A stretch of 64,000 bases of DNA from Lactuca virosa (GCA_928212115.1 CAKMRJ010005634.1:126923640-126987639); one strand, 5' to 3'; numbered from the stretch's first letter, positions 32,148 through 44,728 are shown. Numbers and translations are program-made. Notes: a model not told the origin generated them from the letters alone.

Positions 32148-33114
32148 TAGGACCCCTTGACATCATATTTTCGACTTTTAAGGCTGGAATTGGACTAGAA
32201 TCATTACCCTAAGCTGTTTTTGAACATATAAACCTATTTTTGATGTGGTAATGTTCATTCTAATCCAATTTAAAAGATAATTGTCAATAGATTCATGTTT
32301 TGTATTAGTTTAATGATTAGGCTAATATCATGAAAAAAGTTTGATTGAATTATCTTGTTCTTATGAGTTACTTAGATTAATAGAAAAGTTATGTGAAATT
32401 GTTGTTTTCAATCCAAATTAATCTAAGAGTTGGTTCTAAAATGTGTTTTTGTAACTTGTCCTAGAGTTATATGAAAAGTCACATTTAATATTCATAAAAC
32501 TCATAAAGTTTCCCATAAGTTACAAGTAAAGAAAAGTCATCTTCTTTTAATAGTTTAAAGTCTTTCATAACTTGTCCCCAAGTTATGGAACTTGAAGAGT
32601 GTTTTAATTAAAGCTACTTTAAATTCATAAGTTATGGAATTGAATAGTTTTGAATAATTTCAAAAAACTTGCCCTCAAGTTTTTGAATTTGAAAAGTTTT
32701 CCCTTATGAATACTTTAATTCCAAGTTAAGCCCTTAGAATTTTAAAAGTTAAAATTCAAACCTTATACTTTATAATATTATAAGCTAATAATATTTATAT
32801 ATATGTATAAGAGTAAATTCGTTTTACCATTAGTAGGCCTCATTCACGAAGCCGGTCTATAAGGGGGTATAAGGTTACTGCCTATAAAATGGTAGTTTAA
32901 TGGGTGTCCACTCTCACCCACCGCTTCCTTGACCGGTGGAGGGTCGTTAGCCGAACGGGTAGGACAAGGACTATAATTCTCCCTTCATTATAAGTATAAT
33001 GATAAATACTAAGTAACTAAACACTTATAAATTCCCAATCTTAGTTACATAGGAAAATGTGAATAAGGTGCTAATCCATGATCTTCCCAAATCTCTTGAA
33101 ACAAGTTTTTCCTA
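32148..33114 (+). other. Cop-2 untranslated leader
   Basis: AT-rich, with no coding seen. The block at about 32824-32990 (TCATTCACGAAGCCGGTCTA, TCGTTAGCCGAACGGGTAGG) is well conserved with Cop-1 3190-3370. Confidence 0.6.
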
Positions 33115-33690
33115 ATGAAGATGATGTCCCGTGATAGGTTCATGGAAATCATACTTCTCTTCCTTCACCTTCTCCAATTCTTCTCCCTAACCCACAAGTT
33201 CTTGAAAAGTTTAAGGTCACTCAAGCCCTATTGGCAAGCAAGGTCTATGTGTGATCACATCTTGGAGATAAAGTCACATATTGACAAGATGGGAGAGTTG
33301 GGTCTCAAAGTCTTGAGAAAGTTGGATGTTCAATCAGTTTGTAAGTCACATAATGAGTTCCTTTGGGACTACTATGAAACAGACTATGACATGAAACTTA
33401 ATGATCATATCTATTTGCTTGGTGCTACTGAATCAACAATGATTTGGAGGACTATTAAAGCAAATTTGATTAGAAGATCAACTTCCCAAACTTCCATGGA
33501 CATTGAGAATGGTAACATTGGAAACCCAGAAAAGCTTCATCTTCCCAATGGAAAGGGATCGGCCATAGTCAACTCAGTTGACCAAATGGTAAAGAGAAAG
33601 GCTAAGTCTGTGATAGTCCCATGTACCATTTCCAAAGAGTCCATTGCCAAAGGAAGGGCCATTGGTTGTGAAGCTGCCCTATTTACCTGA
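33115..33690 (+). pseudogene. Cop-2 gag remnant
   Basis: 191 open codons. The first 45 or so residues are out of the ancestral frame. Then ILEIKSHIDKMGELGLKVLR, WDYYETDYDMKLNDHIYLLG and ATESTMIWRTIKANLIRRST match copia gag of this type, followed by SMDIENGNIGNPEKLHLPNG and VKRKAKSVIVPCTISKES. The frame is lost just before the zinc knuckle: only GRAIGCEAALF is read, where Cop-1 keeps CQKKGHWLRSC. Confidence 0.75.
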
Positions 33691-35991
33691 AAGATCATAA
33701 GGTTGATCAAGTCAAGAAGTTTGACTCTACTTCAGGTAAAGTCCACTATCTAACTCTGTTAAGTTTCTATTTTGAGATTTTTATTACATGATGTGACTGG
33801 GTCACATGTTGATGTTTTTAAGAATCAAAGAAAACTGAAGAAACTTAAAGGAAGTGTATGTTGATTCTGATCGCGAAGATGGATTTCGATAGCATGGTTC
33901 GGTGATCAGAATTTTGAGTTGTTGCTTAGGAGTTATGATATATTGCTTAGGAATAGATAACACCAAGTTTTCATATGCATTTGCACTGTAAGGATAAGTT
34001 TTTCCGCAAAGTTTTAAAATAATAGGAAAAATTTTTGATTTTATTTATTTTAAGTATCCTTACAATGGAATTTGTGAAAAAGTGTTGCTTATATGATTCC
34101 ATTGATAGCAATATTGGAAAAATGGATTTGATTCTTTCATTTGTGGTAGTTTCTAAATTTACCAAATAACGAAAGATTCTCATCACCCAAGTTTCAGTTG
34201 GATCGAAACTTGGAATCATGCAAGTTATGAGTATGATGAATGAGAATTTTCATTTTTTTTGGAAAAAATTAAGACTAGTTACTTGTTCACATGTATATGT
34301 GAGTCAAGTGAAAAGGACTAAGGGATCGAGTACACATTCTTGTGTACTAGTCAAAGTCCACCATAAAAGATTAATAATACTATTCGTCATGATTTACTAA
34401 AGTTTAGTAAATATGGTTATACTTACAAGCTTAAGTATAATTCTGAGACATTGGAAAAAATTCCAATGTATGGCAGAACGAATGAGAAGCATCAAATTAG
34501 GCAGAAGCATAAAAGTTTCTCAAATCTGAAAAGATGGGAGAGTACTTTAGTACCATGTTATATGATCATCTTATGATTAAGATACCATATCACAATTGGT
34601 CCACTAGGACATCTTAGTGCATTCCTATGGCTAAGAAGAGGAATCAAGAGTTGCTGAAATGGTTGAATCAAGAAGATGAGTCACACTTCCTTTCAAAACA
34701 AGTCTTAGATTCATACTCCAAGATTGTAATTTGAGTGACACGTCTAAAAGAAGGTTTATAACACTTGTCAAATGTAAGAGTAAAAGTTTTCTATTATTGT
34801 ACATTTGAAGTTGGTAAGTTGTGATGTTTTGAATAAAACAAAGACCAACTAAGGCCAATTGTGTAAAGTGTTTGTCTTGATTAGAATCCTCACTATCTCT
34901 TGAATATTTGGCAAGAAAGTCTTATAGTTCAAGAAGACAGTGGGAGTCTAAAAGATCCTCAAATAGTTTCAAGAACTAATCAAGAATAAAACCTGTATTT
35001 CATCACTAGCACACGACTAGAGGTTTATAACCTGTCATGTTGACACTTCTGTGCCTATTCCAGTTAAAGTTGGCTATACATTTGAGTTCTACATGTTCTC
35101 AATTGTTTGCATAACTACTTGGAAGCAATGGCAGGCCCTGTACTGCCAGGTGGCAAGATGTTAAGATTGCATAAGTTCAGTCCATATGAGTTTGAATTTG
35201 TCACTAAATTTATCTTATGATTATGGTTTTGAAAAATTCACGTGGATAAGAACACATACACCATAAAATCTAAAGGGACATAAGGTTTCTCTCCGATTCA
35301 TGAAAATGATGGTGAGGAAACACTTCCACCAAGTAGATTTTAACTAAGATAGCAATTGTGATCTTTGCATTCTCAAAGTCGTTAGTGGAGCGTGTGTGGT
35401 TAACCGGCACACTAACATGGACTTATCAGAAATGAAAAGATCTAAACAATTGAGACTATGATTACGGCATCCCTTTTCATAGTTCTGAAATTGTTTCGAC
35501 ATACATATGTGCTATCTAAGGAAAGGTGTATGATTTTGATAAAGTTTTATTAAAGCATCTCATATCAGAAATCTGAACTTTGGTAAGAAAGTCAATAAAG
35601 TATTGTTTTTCTAGAAGTCCAGCTGATTTCTGAGTACATGTCAAAGCTAGTGGGAGCATAAGTGTTATGCTAATAATCATCATGTTAGTGGGAGCATGAT
35701 AATTATAATAAGTATTGCAAGTTAGCAATGTTAATTATAGAAAACAAAAGGTTTCAATTGGGAAAAGTTGTTTTGCTATAATTAAGGAAGAGGAAATTAT
35801 ACTTCATTTCAATTCTAAAAGCTTAGATTGAGGTTTTAATCATCTTTAGTCAAGGATATATATATGAATTTTATGTTGGATTGGCTCAACATAAAGAAAT
35901 TCTATATATGGGTCCATTATTTGCGTTCTAAAATTCAATTATGATTACGACATCCCTTTTCATAATCTGAATTATGAGAACTTGGCAAATA
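33691..35991 (+). pseudogene. Cop-2 pol remnant
   Basis: Collinear with Cop-1 4690-5349 and 13993-15550 but in no open frame. The stretch 34440-34560 parallels the integrase-core traces of Cop-1 (14010-14150). A GGTTAACC-centred palindrome is at about 35395. Ends at CAAATA, where Array LTR-A begins. Confidence 0.55.
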
Positions 35992-36088
35992 TGTAACGCC
36001 CGTAGATCTGGGCTAGTCAATTTAGAGACGATAAGTATCAAAAATGACTTTTGATGGAAGATTATTTAGAAGGATTAATCTTAACCAA

Positions 36089-36700
36089 GTTGTAGTATAT
36101 GTCTCAAGGTTTCCGAAAATATAAAGAACACCGAAATCCGAGTTAAAACGAAGAAATTATGACATGTCGAAGTTTCGCGACAAAACCGGTACGACACAGC
36201 GCGACGTAAATAGTGAATTTACGTTAGAGCGATATTTGGCCTTAGCGATCTAAACAAAAGTCGTAGAATACGTTAAACCGAGAGCGTGCGTGAAAAGAAC
36301 GCCCAAATCTGACTTCGTATGAGGAAGTTATGATTTTTCGAAGTTTCGGCTTAGCAGTGTACAGCCCGAAGTTCGAATATGAGATCGAGCGAGATTTAGC
36401 CGAAACAATCTAAACGAGAATTGAAGATCTGGTTGATAGTAGTCCACCGGTAAAAAGACAGACAAAAACGGACGTCAGACGAAGAAGTTATGGATTTCTA
36501 ACGGAGTTTTCCTGTCCCGGCCTACTAAAAATAATATAATAAAATATATTAAAAATAAAAGTCAAAATTAGCCGACGAAGTCTAAACGAGAGTTGTAGAG
36601 CATAATCTCACCTACGCGTGGATATAAAGAACGTCGAAAACGGAGCTCGTACGCGAAAGTTATGAATTTCTGAAGTTCGGGGCGTGAACCCCAAGGCTGT
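36089..36700 (+). repeat. Four 160-172 bp repeats in LTR-A U3
   Basis: Units start with G/A-TTGTAG-like or GTCGTAG words at 36089, 36260, 36420 and 36592. They carry AAAAGAACGCC/GAAC-like then a GAAGTTATGA word near 75 bases in, and end TCTAAACGAGA or close. The period is near nucleosome size. Repeated in LTR-B to LTR-E; two units are in the Gyp-2 LTR. Confidence 0.75.
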
Positions 36701-36706
36701 GGTCAG

Positions 36707-36910
36707 AGCTCACGAGGTGAGCATATGTGGCTCACGAGTTGTCAGTTCACGAGGTGAGCATTAGTGACTTACGAGGTGACAGATGATGGACGTCTTCCAG
36801 GCAAGTGGCCGTGACGAACGCAATGACGTATCGAGCTCACGAGGTGAATATTAGAAACTCACGAGGTGAGCCAGTTCACGAGGTGAATATAGAAACTCAC
36901 GAGGTGAACT
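36707..36910 (+). promoter_or_regulatory. TCACGAGGTGA palindrome cluster upstream of the TATA box
   Basis: Eight copies or near copies of CTCACGAGGTGAG within about 200 bases, the last some 20 bases before the TATA box at 36923. Position suggests an enhancer-like array; the binding factor is unknown. Confidence 0.6.
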
Positions 36911-36922
36911 CAGAAAATTCCC

Positions 36923-36932
36923 CTATAAATAG
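36923..36932 (+). promoter_or_regulatory. TATA box of Array LTR-A
   Basis: CTATAAATAG. Same box in LTR-B (40841), LTR-C (55864) and LTR-D (59816); deleted in LTR-E. Confidence 0.75.
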
Positions 36933-37575
36933 AAATTGAGGGTCAGCGATTTGGTTTCTCTATCTCTTTCTCCCAATCCCGATACCCTCTCTAAGCCCTA
37001 TTTAACCCCCCGAAGCCCCGGTATCATCCCGAGACCCGAAGCAAGTCCCGAGCCCGAAGATCCCGAGAAGAAAAGAGTTTCCGAGCCGAAGCTCTGCCCG
37101 CGAGAAGCCCGGTGTGTGAAGATCTTCTAGTTTCACCGAAGAAATACTACTCTTAGAGCCGTAGTGCCGCCCGATCATCTTCTGATCAAGTGAGTGTGTG
37201 GTTACTTTCTTCTAACACATAAATATTAAGTATTTGCTATGAAATACGTGATATGTGTTATATATTGTTTGTTTATATGTGTGAGTGTATAGTCCCTTTC
37301 AAAATACGATTTTAATACAAGTATTGTTTGGAGGTATTAAGTATATGTTGTTTGAGTGTATAGTTTACTTTCTTCTAACACAATAGATATGAATATTTGC
37401 TATGAAATACGTGCTATATGTTTATACGTTGTTTGTTTACTTGAGATGGTTGTTGGAATGAATTTTTATACAGGTTTTTAAATGAACTAAACATATATGT
37501 AATTTATATCTACGAATATGTCGGGTAAACATGGGTAATAAGTGATGTGGTATGAAAGATGTTTATAGATAATCT

Positions 37576-37863
37576 AGCAGATGCGCTAAATAGTAAATGT
37601 CATAATACTAGCAGATGCGCTTATAGAATAATCCTGGCAGATGCGCTTATCTGATAAGGTCGGTAGATACGCCAAATAGAGAATGTCGTAATCCTGGCAG
37701 ATGCGCTTAAAGGATAATGTTGGCAGATGCGCCTAATAGTGTATGTCGTAATGTTGGCAGATGCGCCTAATAGTGTATGTCGTAATCCAGGCAGTGGCGC
37801 CTAATAGTGAATGTCGTAATCCTGGAAGAGGCACTTAAAGGATAAAGTTGGTAGATGCGTCTT
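37576..37863 (+). repeat. GCAGATGCGC minisatellite in LTR-A
   Basis: About nine units of 26-33 bases built on GGCAGATGCGCTTA and GTATGTCGTAAT. Equivalent arrays lie at 41588-41880, 56533-56820 and 60471-60760. Confidence 0.85.
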
Positions 37864-38397
37864 ATGTAGCAATGGATTTTGTGCCAATTCCTTAGGTCAA
37901 TCCTTAGGAATGAATGAATGAAGGATAGTTGATTCTTAAGGTAAAACCTTAAGAAATAAAGAAGATAATGGGGATGGGTAATTGGGTTGATTGTTTGATG
38001 ATTAAATATAATAATTATATTATTGTGGGTTGAAAACCCTATATGCTCACCAGGCTCCCAAGCCTGACCCACTCAGTTTCTTTGTATTACAGGTAGTGGC
38101 GCAAGGGCATAAGTTGGTTGACATGACGAGAGATTGGATTATAGGCTAGTAGTTATAAATAACTGTTGTAAGGTCTATTTTGATCCGTTTATGCTTTTGG
38201 TCTGTATTGAACATGACATCCAAAGATTTTGTTATATAATGAAAATACATTTCTTTAAAGAAATACTTTGATAAATTCTTATCATATTTTGTTTTGGGAA
38301 CAAATTCCGCACTGTTTTCTATAAAAGATTACTCTGATTTTAAAAACAAAGCATAAACAAATCGGTCTTTTCTGGCCGTGAAATTGGGGATGTCACA

Positions 38398-39920
38398 GTT
38401 GGTATCAGAGCATTAGTTTAAGCGAACTAGGAATTTGTAGGATTTCTAGACTTAAACTTAGAATGTTAAGCGATGATTGTGAGATGAGTGTCTACCATAT
38501 TATAGACACAAGCACTAGTATATTTTAGGAAAGATGCCTAAAATGCTTTTATGTGATAAATTCTATATGTTTGTCATATATGATATTGTTTGTTCGGATC
38601 TATGTCTGTTGCCGACGGATCTGGAAACCTTATGTGTTTAGGATTCTAAGCGTATGACTACGATATTAGAACTAGCATGTAAACGTTTCGGAGTGATAAG
38701 GAGATTTATACGTCTATCGTAAATAAAGCTTTCTTATCTTAAATTCTCGCCCGGTACACCGAACGTCTGCTTGGGTGTACAAAACGTTATGGTGGAGACT
38801 CGTAGAGAATTGAGTAAATGGAGAAATGAAAGGCTTATGATAGTGAATGACACCTATCGGAAGATATCGTAAGAGTGGTATCTTGCCTTTAGAATATGTC
38901 TGATAAAATAACGGAACGTTTAGGGGAGTACGGTACGTCTGAGGTACACCTTCGATTGGCAGGATGGTGGAACGATTGGTGTAATTCTTGAAGTTGTCCC
39001 ATCGTCTGGAATTTCCATCACCAACCGAGTTGAAGTAGAATTGATGATTGAAGATACGCATGGAAGAAGTCCTAGTAGAGTCTAGGAGAATTTTTATGAT
39101 TAATTGGACACATTCGTATGTGTTAAATTGTTTTGTGATTTTAGGACTTGGGGACTGCGAGACAATACTTGGGACGAGTATGAGTAGGTGTGAATAGTAG
39201 TAGAGATCTATACTACTGGAAGCACATGACTCACGCTTGGATCAGGGAAAGTCACAAGGTTACCAAGAAGCTAGTGATTGATTCGTTTTATTCAAGTATG
39301 TCGTTACCATTGTTTCGGTAGTGACTAAGAAGATGATTGATATTCTGACCCTAGTGGTCATATCAAATTGAGTCCGACTACGATGAGTTTGTTACGTGGT
39401 TCAGAGAACCAAGTTCGAGGTAGCATCTGACTCAAGTCAGAAGATTGAAATCAATGCGATCGATAGCATCGCGCTCGTTGTTAAGGAAGCTTGTAGCTAG
39501 AAATGCTACATGTAAAATGTGATTATATCACATTAGAATATGAAGGAAGGTATATTCCATTCTGGAATTTGACTCTAAGAGACTTGAGTCTAAGCGTTGC
39601 ATCATACGATGAGAGGTCATTAGAACACGGCCCAGTCTGTTACAATAGATAAAGGAAAGTACTTATTTAAGAAGAAGAAGGAGTCCCAATAAGGATTTAT
39701 TTTGTAACCTGAAGGTATGGTTGAAAGTCCAACATAGTACGAAAAGCAGATGCAAGATTGAGCATCGTCTGCAGTCAAGAAGCCCTAGAGTTAGATGCTC
39801 TTTCGAGGAAAATAGAAGCTACGATTATTACCTAGGATGAAGAAATAACGTATGGAATCATTATACAAGCCTTATTTCGTTGATGATTCCGGGACGTAAT
39901 CATCCTAAGGGGGAGATAAT
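38398..39920 (+). mobile_element. Array internal region 1
   Basis: Primer-binding site TGGTATCAGAGC at 38400-38411, polypurine tract at 39907-39919. Nothing longer than 115 codons is open and no frame matches gag or pol, except a possible RNase H trace near the 3' end and a CGGGACGTAATCATCC segment before the polypurine tract that parallels the same place in Gyp-3 (CGGGACGAAATTTCCT). Confidence 0.8.
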
Positions 39921-40924
39921 TGTAACGCCCGTAGATCCGGGCTAGTCAATTTAGAGACGATAAGCATCAAAAATGACTTTTGATGGAAGATTATTTAGAA
40001 GGATTAATCTTAACCAAGTTGTAGTATATGTCTCAAGGTTTCCTAAAATATAAAGAACGCCGAAATCCGAGTTATAACGAAGAAGTTATGACCTGTCGAA
40101 GTTTCGCGACAGAACCGGACGACACAGCGCGCGACGTAAATAGTGAATTTACGTTAGAGCGATATTTGGCCTTAGCGATCTAAATGAAAGTCGTAGAATA
40201 CGTTAAACCGAGAGCGTGCGTGAAAAGAACGCCCAAATCTGACTTCGTATGAGGAAGTTATGATTTTTCAAAGTTTCGGCTTTACAGTGTACAACCCGAA
40301 GTTCGATATGAGATCGAGCGAGATTTAGCCGAAACAATCTAAACGAGAATTGAAGATCTGGTTGATAGTAGTCCAACGGTAAAAAGACAGACGAAAACAG
40401 ACGTCAGACGAAGAAGTTATGATTTCTAACGGAGTTTTCCTGTCCCGGCCTACTAAAATAATATAATAAAATATATTAAAAATAAAGTCAAAATTAGCCG
40501 ACGGAGTCTAAACGAGAGTTGTAGAGCATAATCTCACCTACGCGTGGAATATAAAGAACGTCGAAAACGGAGCTCGTATGCGAAAGTTATGAATTTCTGA
40601 AGTTCGGGGCGTGAACCCCAAGGCTGTGTCAGCATATGTGGCTCACGAGGTGAGTCAGTTCACGAGGTGAGCATTAGTGACTCACGAGGTGAACAAATGA
40701 TGGACATCTTCCAGGGCAAGTGGCCGTGACGAACGCAATGACGTATCGAGCTCACAAGGTGAATATCAAAAACTCACGAGGTGAGCCAGTTCACGAGGTG
40801 AATATTAGAAACTCACGAGGTGAACTCAGAAAATTCACCCTATAAATAGAAATCGAGGGTCAGCCGATTTTGGTTGCTCTATTCTTCTCTCCACTCCGCT
40901 ACCCTCCCTAGCCCGATTTTACCC

Positions 40925-40980
<56 letters not shown>

Positions 40981-42411
40981 CCCCCCCCCCCCCCCCCCCA
41001 CCCCCCCCCCCCCCCCCCCCGAAGCCCCGGTATCATCCCGGACCCGAAGAAGTCCCGGCCCGAGATCCCGAGAAGAAAAGAGTTTTCCGAGCCGAAGCTC
41101 TGCCCGCGTGAAGCCCGGTGTGTGAAGATCTTCTAGTTTCACCGAAGAACTACTACTCTTAGAGCCGTAGTGCCGCCCGATCATCTTCTGATCAAGTGAG
41201 TGTGTGGTTACTTTCTTCTAACACATAAATATTAAGTATTTGCTATGAAATACGTGATATGTGTTTATATATATTGTTGTTTATATGTGTGAGTGTATAG
41301 TCCCTTTCAAAATACGATTTAATACAAGTATTGTTTGGAGGTATTAAAGTATATGTTTTGTGTGAGTGTATAGTTACTTTCTTCTACCGCATAGATATGA
41401 AGTATTTGCTATGAAATACGTGCTATGTGTTATACGTTGTTTGTTTACTTGAGATGGTTGTTGGAATGAATGTTTTATACAGGTTTTAAATGAACTAAAC
41501 CATATATGTAATTTATATCTACGAATATGTCGGGTAAAACATGGGTAAGATAAGTGATGTGGTATGAAAGATGTTATAGATAATCTTAGCAGATGCGCTA
41601 AATAGTAAATGTCATAATATAGCAGATGCGCTTATACGATAATCCTGGCAGAGCAGATGCGCTTATATGATAAGGTCGGTAGATGCGCCCAACATAGAGA
41701 ATGTCGTAATCCTGGCAGATGCGCTTAAAGGATAATGTTGGCAGATGCGCCTAATAGTGTATGTCGTAATGTGGCAGATGCGCCTAATAGTGATGTCGTT
41801 AATCCAGGCAGTGGCGCCTAATAGTGAATGTCGTAATCCTGGAAGAGGCGCTTAAAGGATAAAGTTGGTAGATGCGCCTTATGTAGCAATGGATTTTGTG
41901 CCAATTCCTTAGGTCAATCCTTAGGAATGAATGAATGAAGGATAGTTGATTCTTAAGGTAAAACCTTAAGAAATAAAGAAGATAATGGGATGGGTAATTG
42001 GGTGATTGTTTGATGATTAAATATAATAATTATATTTTGTGGGTTGAAAACCCTATATGCTCACCAGGCTCCCAAGTCTGACCCACTCAGTTTCTTTGTA
42101 TTACAGGTAGTGGCGCAAGGGCATAAGTTGGTTGACAAGACGAGAGATAATGGATTATAGGCCAGTAGTTATAAATAACTGTTGTAAGGTCTATTTTGAT
42201 CCGTTTATGCTTTTGGTCTGTATTGAACATGACATCCAAAGATTTTGTTATATAATGAAAATACATTTCTTTAAAGAAATACTTTGATAATTCTTATCAT
42301 ATTGTTTTGGGAACAAATTCCGCATCTGTTTTCTATAAAAGATTACTCTGATTTTAAAAACAAAGCTTAAACAAATCGGTCTTTTCTGGCCGTGAAATTG
42401 GGGATGTCACA
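39921..42411 (+). repeat. Array LTR-B
   Basis: 2491 bp. Same layout as LTR-A, longer because of a poly-C expansion (40926-41020). TATA at 40841. Confidence 0.92.
40926..41020. repeat. Poly-C run, about 92 of 95 bases
   Basis: Sits where the other Array LTRs have TTAACCCCCCGAAGCC. Interrupted only by AA and a single A. Polyproline or polyglycine translations over it are artefacts. Confidence 0.95.
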
Positions 42412-43935
42412 GTTGGTATCAGAGCATTAGTTGAAGCGAACTAGGAATTTGTAGGATTTCTAGACTTAAACTTAGAATGTTAAGCGATGATTGTGAGATG
42501 AGTGTCTACCATATTATAGACACAAGCACTAGTATATTTTAGGAAAGATGCCTAAAATGCTTTTATGTGATAAATGCTATATGTTTGTCATATATGATAT
42601 TGTTTGTTCGGATCTATGGTCTGTTGCTGACCGGGTCTGGAAACCTTACGTGTTTAGGATTCTAAGCATATGACTACGATATTAGAACTAGCATGTAAAC
42701 GTTTCGGAGTGATAAGGAGATTTATACGTCTATCGTAAATAAAGCTTTCTTATCTTAAATTCTCGCCCGGTACACCGAACGTCTGCTTAGGTGTCAAAAC
42801 GTTATGGTGGAGACTCGTAGAGAATTGAGTAAATGGAGAAAAATGAAGGTTATGATTAGTGAATGACAGCTATCGGAAGATATCTTAAGAGTGGTATCTT
42901 TCCTTTAGAATATGTCTGAAAAAATAACGGAACGTTAGGGGAGTACGGTACGTATGAGGTAACACCTTCGATTGGCAGGATGGTGGAACGATGGTGTGTA
43001 TTCTTGAAGTTGTCACATCGTCTGGAATTTCCATCACCAACCGAGTTGAAGTAGAATTGATGATTGAAGATACGCATGGAAGAAGTCCTAGTAGATTCTA
43101 GGAGAATTTTTATGATTAATTGGACACATTCGTATGTGTTAACTGTTTTGTGATTTTAGGACTTGGGGACTCGGGACATACTTGGGACGAGTATGAGTAG
43201 GTATGAATAGTAGTAGAGATCTATACTACTGGAAGCACAGGACTCACGCTTGGATCAGGGAAAGTCACAAGGTTACCAAGAAGCTAGTGATTGGTCTCGT
43301 TTATTCAAGTATGTCGTTACCATTGTTTCGGTAGTGACTAAGAAGATGATTGATATTCTGAGCCTAGCGGTCATATCAAATTGAGTCCGACTACGATGAG
43401 TTTGTTACGTGGTTCATTGAACCAAGTTCGAGGTAGCATCTGAATCAAATTCAGAAGATTGAAATCAATGCGATCGATAGCATCGCGCTCGTTGTTAAGG
43501 AAGCTTGTAGCTAGAAATGCTACATGTAAAAATGTGATTATATCACATTAGAATATGAAGGAAGTTATCTTCATTCTGGAATTTGACTCTAAGAGACTTG
43601 AGTCTAAGCGTTGCATCATACGATGAGAGGTCATTAGAACACGGCCCAGTCTGTTGCAATAGATAAAGGAAAGTACTTATTCTAAGAAGAAGAAGGAGTC
43701 CCCGTAAGGATTTATTTTGTACCTGAAGGTTATGGTTGAAAGTCCAACATAGTACGAAAAGCAGATGCAAGATTGAGCATCGTCTGCAGTCAAGAAGCCT
43801 AGAGTAGATGCTCTTTCGAGGAAACATAGGAGCTACGATTATTACCTAGGATGAAGAAATAACGTATGGAATCATTATACAAGCCTTATTTCGTTGATGA
43901 TTCCGGGACGTCATCATCCTAAGGGGGAGATAATT
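42412..43935 (+). mobile_element. Array internal region 2
   Basis: Primer-binding site 42414-42425, polypurine tract 43921-43934. Collinear with region 1, no coding recognised. Confidence 0.8.
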
Positions 43936-44723
43936 TGTAACGCCCGTAGATCCGGGCTAGTCAATTTAGAGACGATAAGCATCAAAAATGACTTTTGATG
44001 AAGATTATTTAGAAGGATTCTTCTTCTTCCAAGTGTAGATATGTCTCAAGGTTCCGAAATATAAGAACGCCGAAATCCGAGTTATAACGAAGAAGTTATG
44101 ACATGTCGAAGTTCGCGACAAAAACCGGTACGACCACAGCGTGAGTAAATATGTGAATTTACGTTAGAGCGATATTGGCTTTAGCGATCTAAATGAAAGT
44201 TGTAGAATCGTTTACCGAGAGCGTGTGTGAAAAGAACGCCCAATTTGACTTCGTAGAGGAAGTTATGATTTTCAAAGTTTCGCTTAACAGTGTATAGCCC
44301 GAAGTTCGAATATGAGATCGAGCGAGATTTAGCGCGAACAATTCAACGAGAATTGAAGATCTGGTTGATAGTAGTCCAACGGTAAACAGACAGATGAAAA
44401 CAGACGTCAGACGAAGAAGTTATGGATTTCTAACGGAGTTTTCCTATCCCGGCCTACTAAAAATAATATAATAAAATATATTAAAAATAAAGTCAAAATT
44501 AGCCGATGAAGTCTAAACGAGAGTTGTAGAGCATAATCTCACCTACGCGTGAATATAAAGAACGTCGAAAACGGAGCTCGTATACGAAAGTTATGAATTT
44601 CTGAAGTTCGGGGCGTGAACCCCAAGGCGTGTCAGAAACTCACGAGGTGAGCATATGTGGCTCACGAGGTGAGTCAGTTCACGAGGTGAGCATTAGTGAC
44701 TCACGAGGTGAACAGATGATGGA

Positions 44724-44728
44724 CGTCT
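44724..44728. repeat. Target-site duplication of Gyp-3 (CGTCT)
   Basis: CGTCT precedes the Gyp-3 start and recurs at 55768-55772. The uninterrupted units read GGACGTCTTCCAGG here. Confidence 0.92.

Larger units (their letters stand above)
31201..35991 (+). mobile_element. Cop-2: Ty1/copia element, right part cut by the Array
   Basis: Same family as Cop-1: 5' LTR 31201-31971, primer-binding site, leader hairpins, gag and decayed pol. It parallels Cop-1 up to the point equivalent to about 15550, where the Array starts. Compared with Cop-1 it lacks about 540 bases before gag. Its far end is not in the window. Confidence 0.85.
35992..38397 (+). repeat. Array LTR-A
   Basis: 2406 bp, TGTAACGCCCGTAGATC to GGGGATGTCACA. 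In order: four diverged repeats of 160-172 bp (starts 36089, 36260, 36420, 36592), eight TCACGAGGTGA-type palindromes (36707-36910), a TATA box (CTATAAATAG at 36923), a GC-rich probable 5' untranslated region, donor-like AAGTGAGT (37190), GCAGATGCGC minisatellite (37576-37863), and acceptor-like TTTGTATTACAG (ends 38092). Confidence 0.92.

Noticed and set aside
36707..36910. CRISPR-like array of short palindromic repeats
   Set aside because: Repeats are 11-13 bp, spacing is irregular, spacers are not unique-length, and the setting is a plant LTR with a TATA box.
38714..39061. Minus-strand frame of 115 codons, repeated in other Array units
   Set aside because: It breaks at different points in each unit and has no recognisable motif or codon constraint.
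40874..41184. Proline-rich (plus) and glycine-rich (minus) open frames
   Set aside because: They are translations of the poly-C run inside an Array LTR, not genes.
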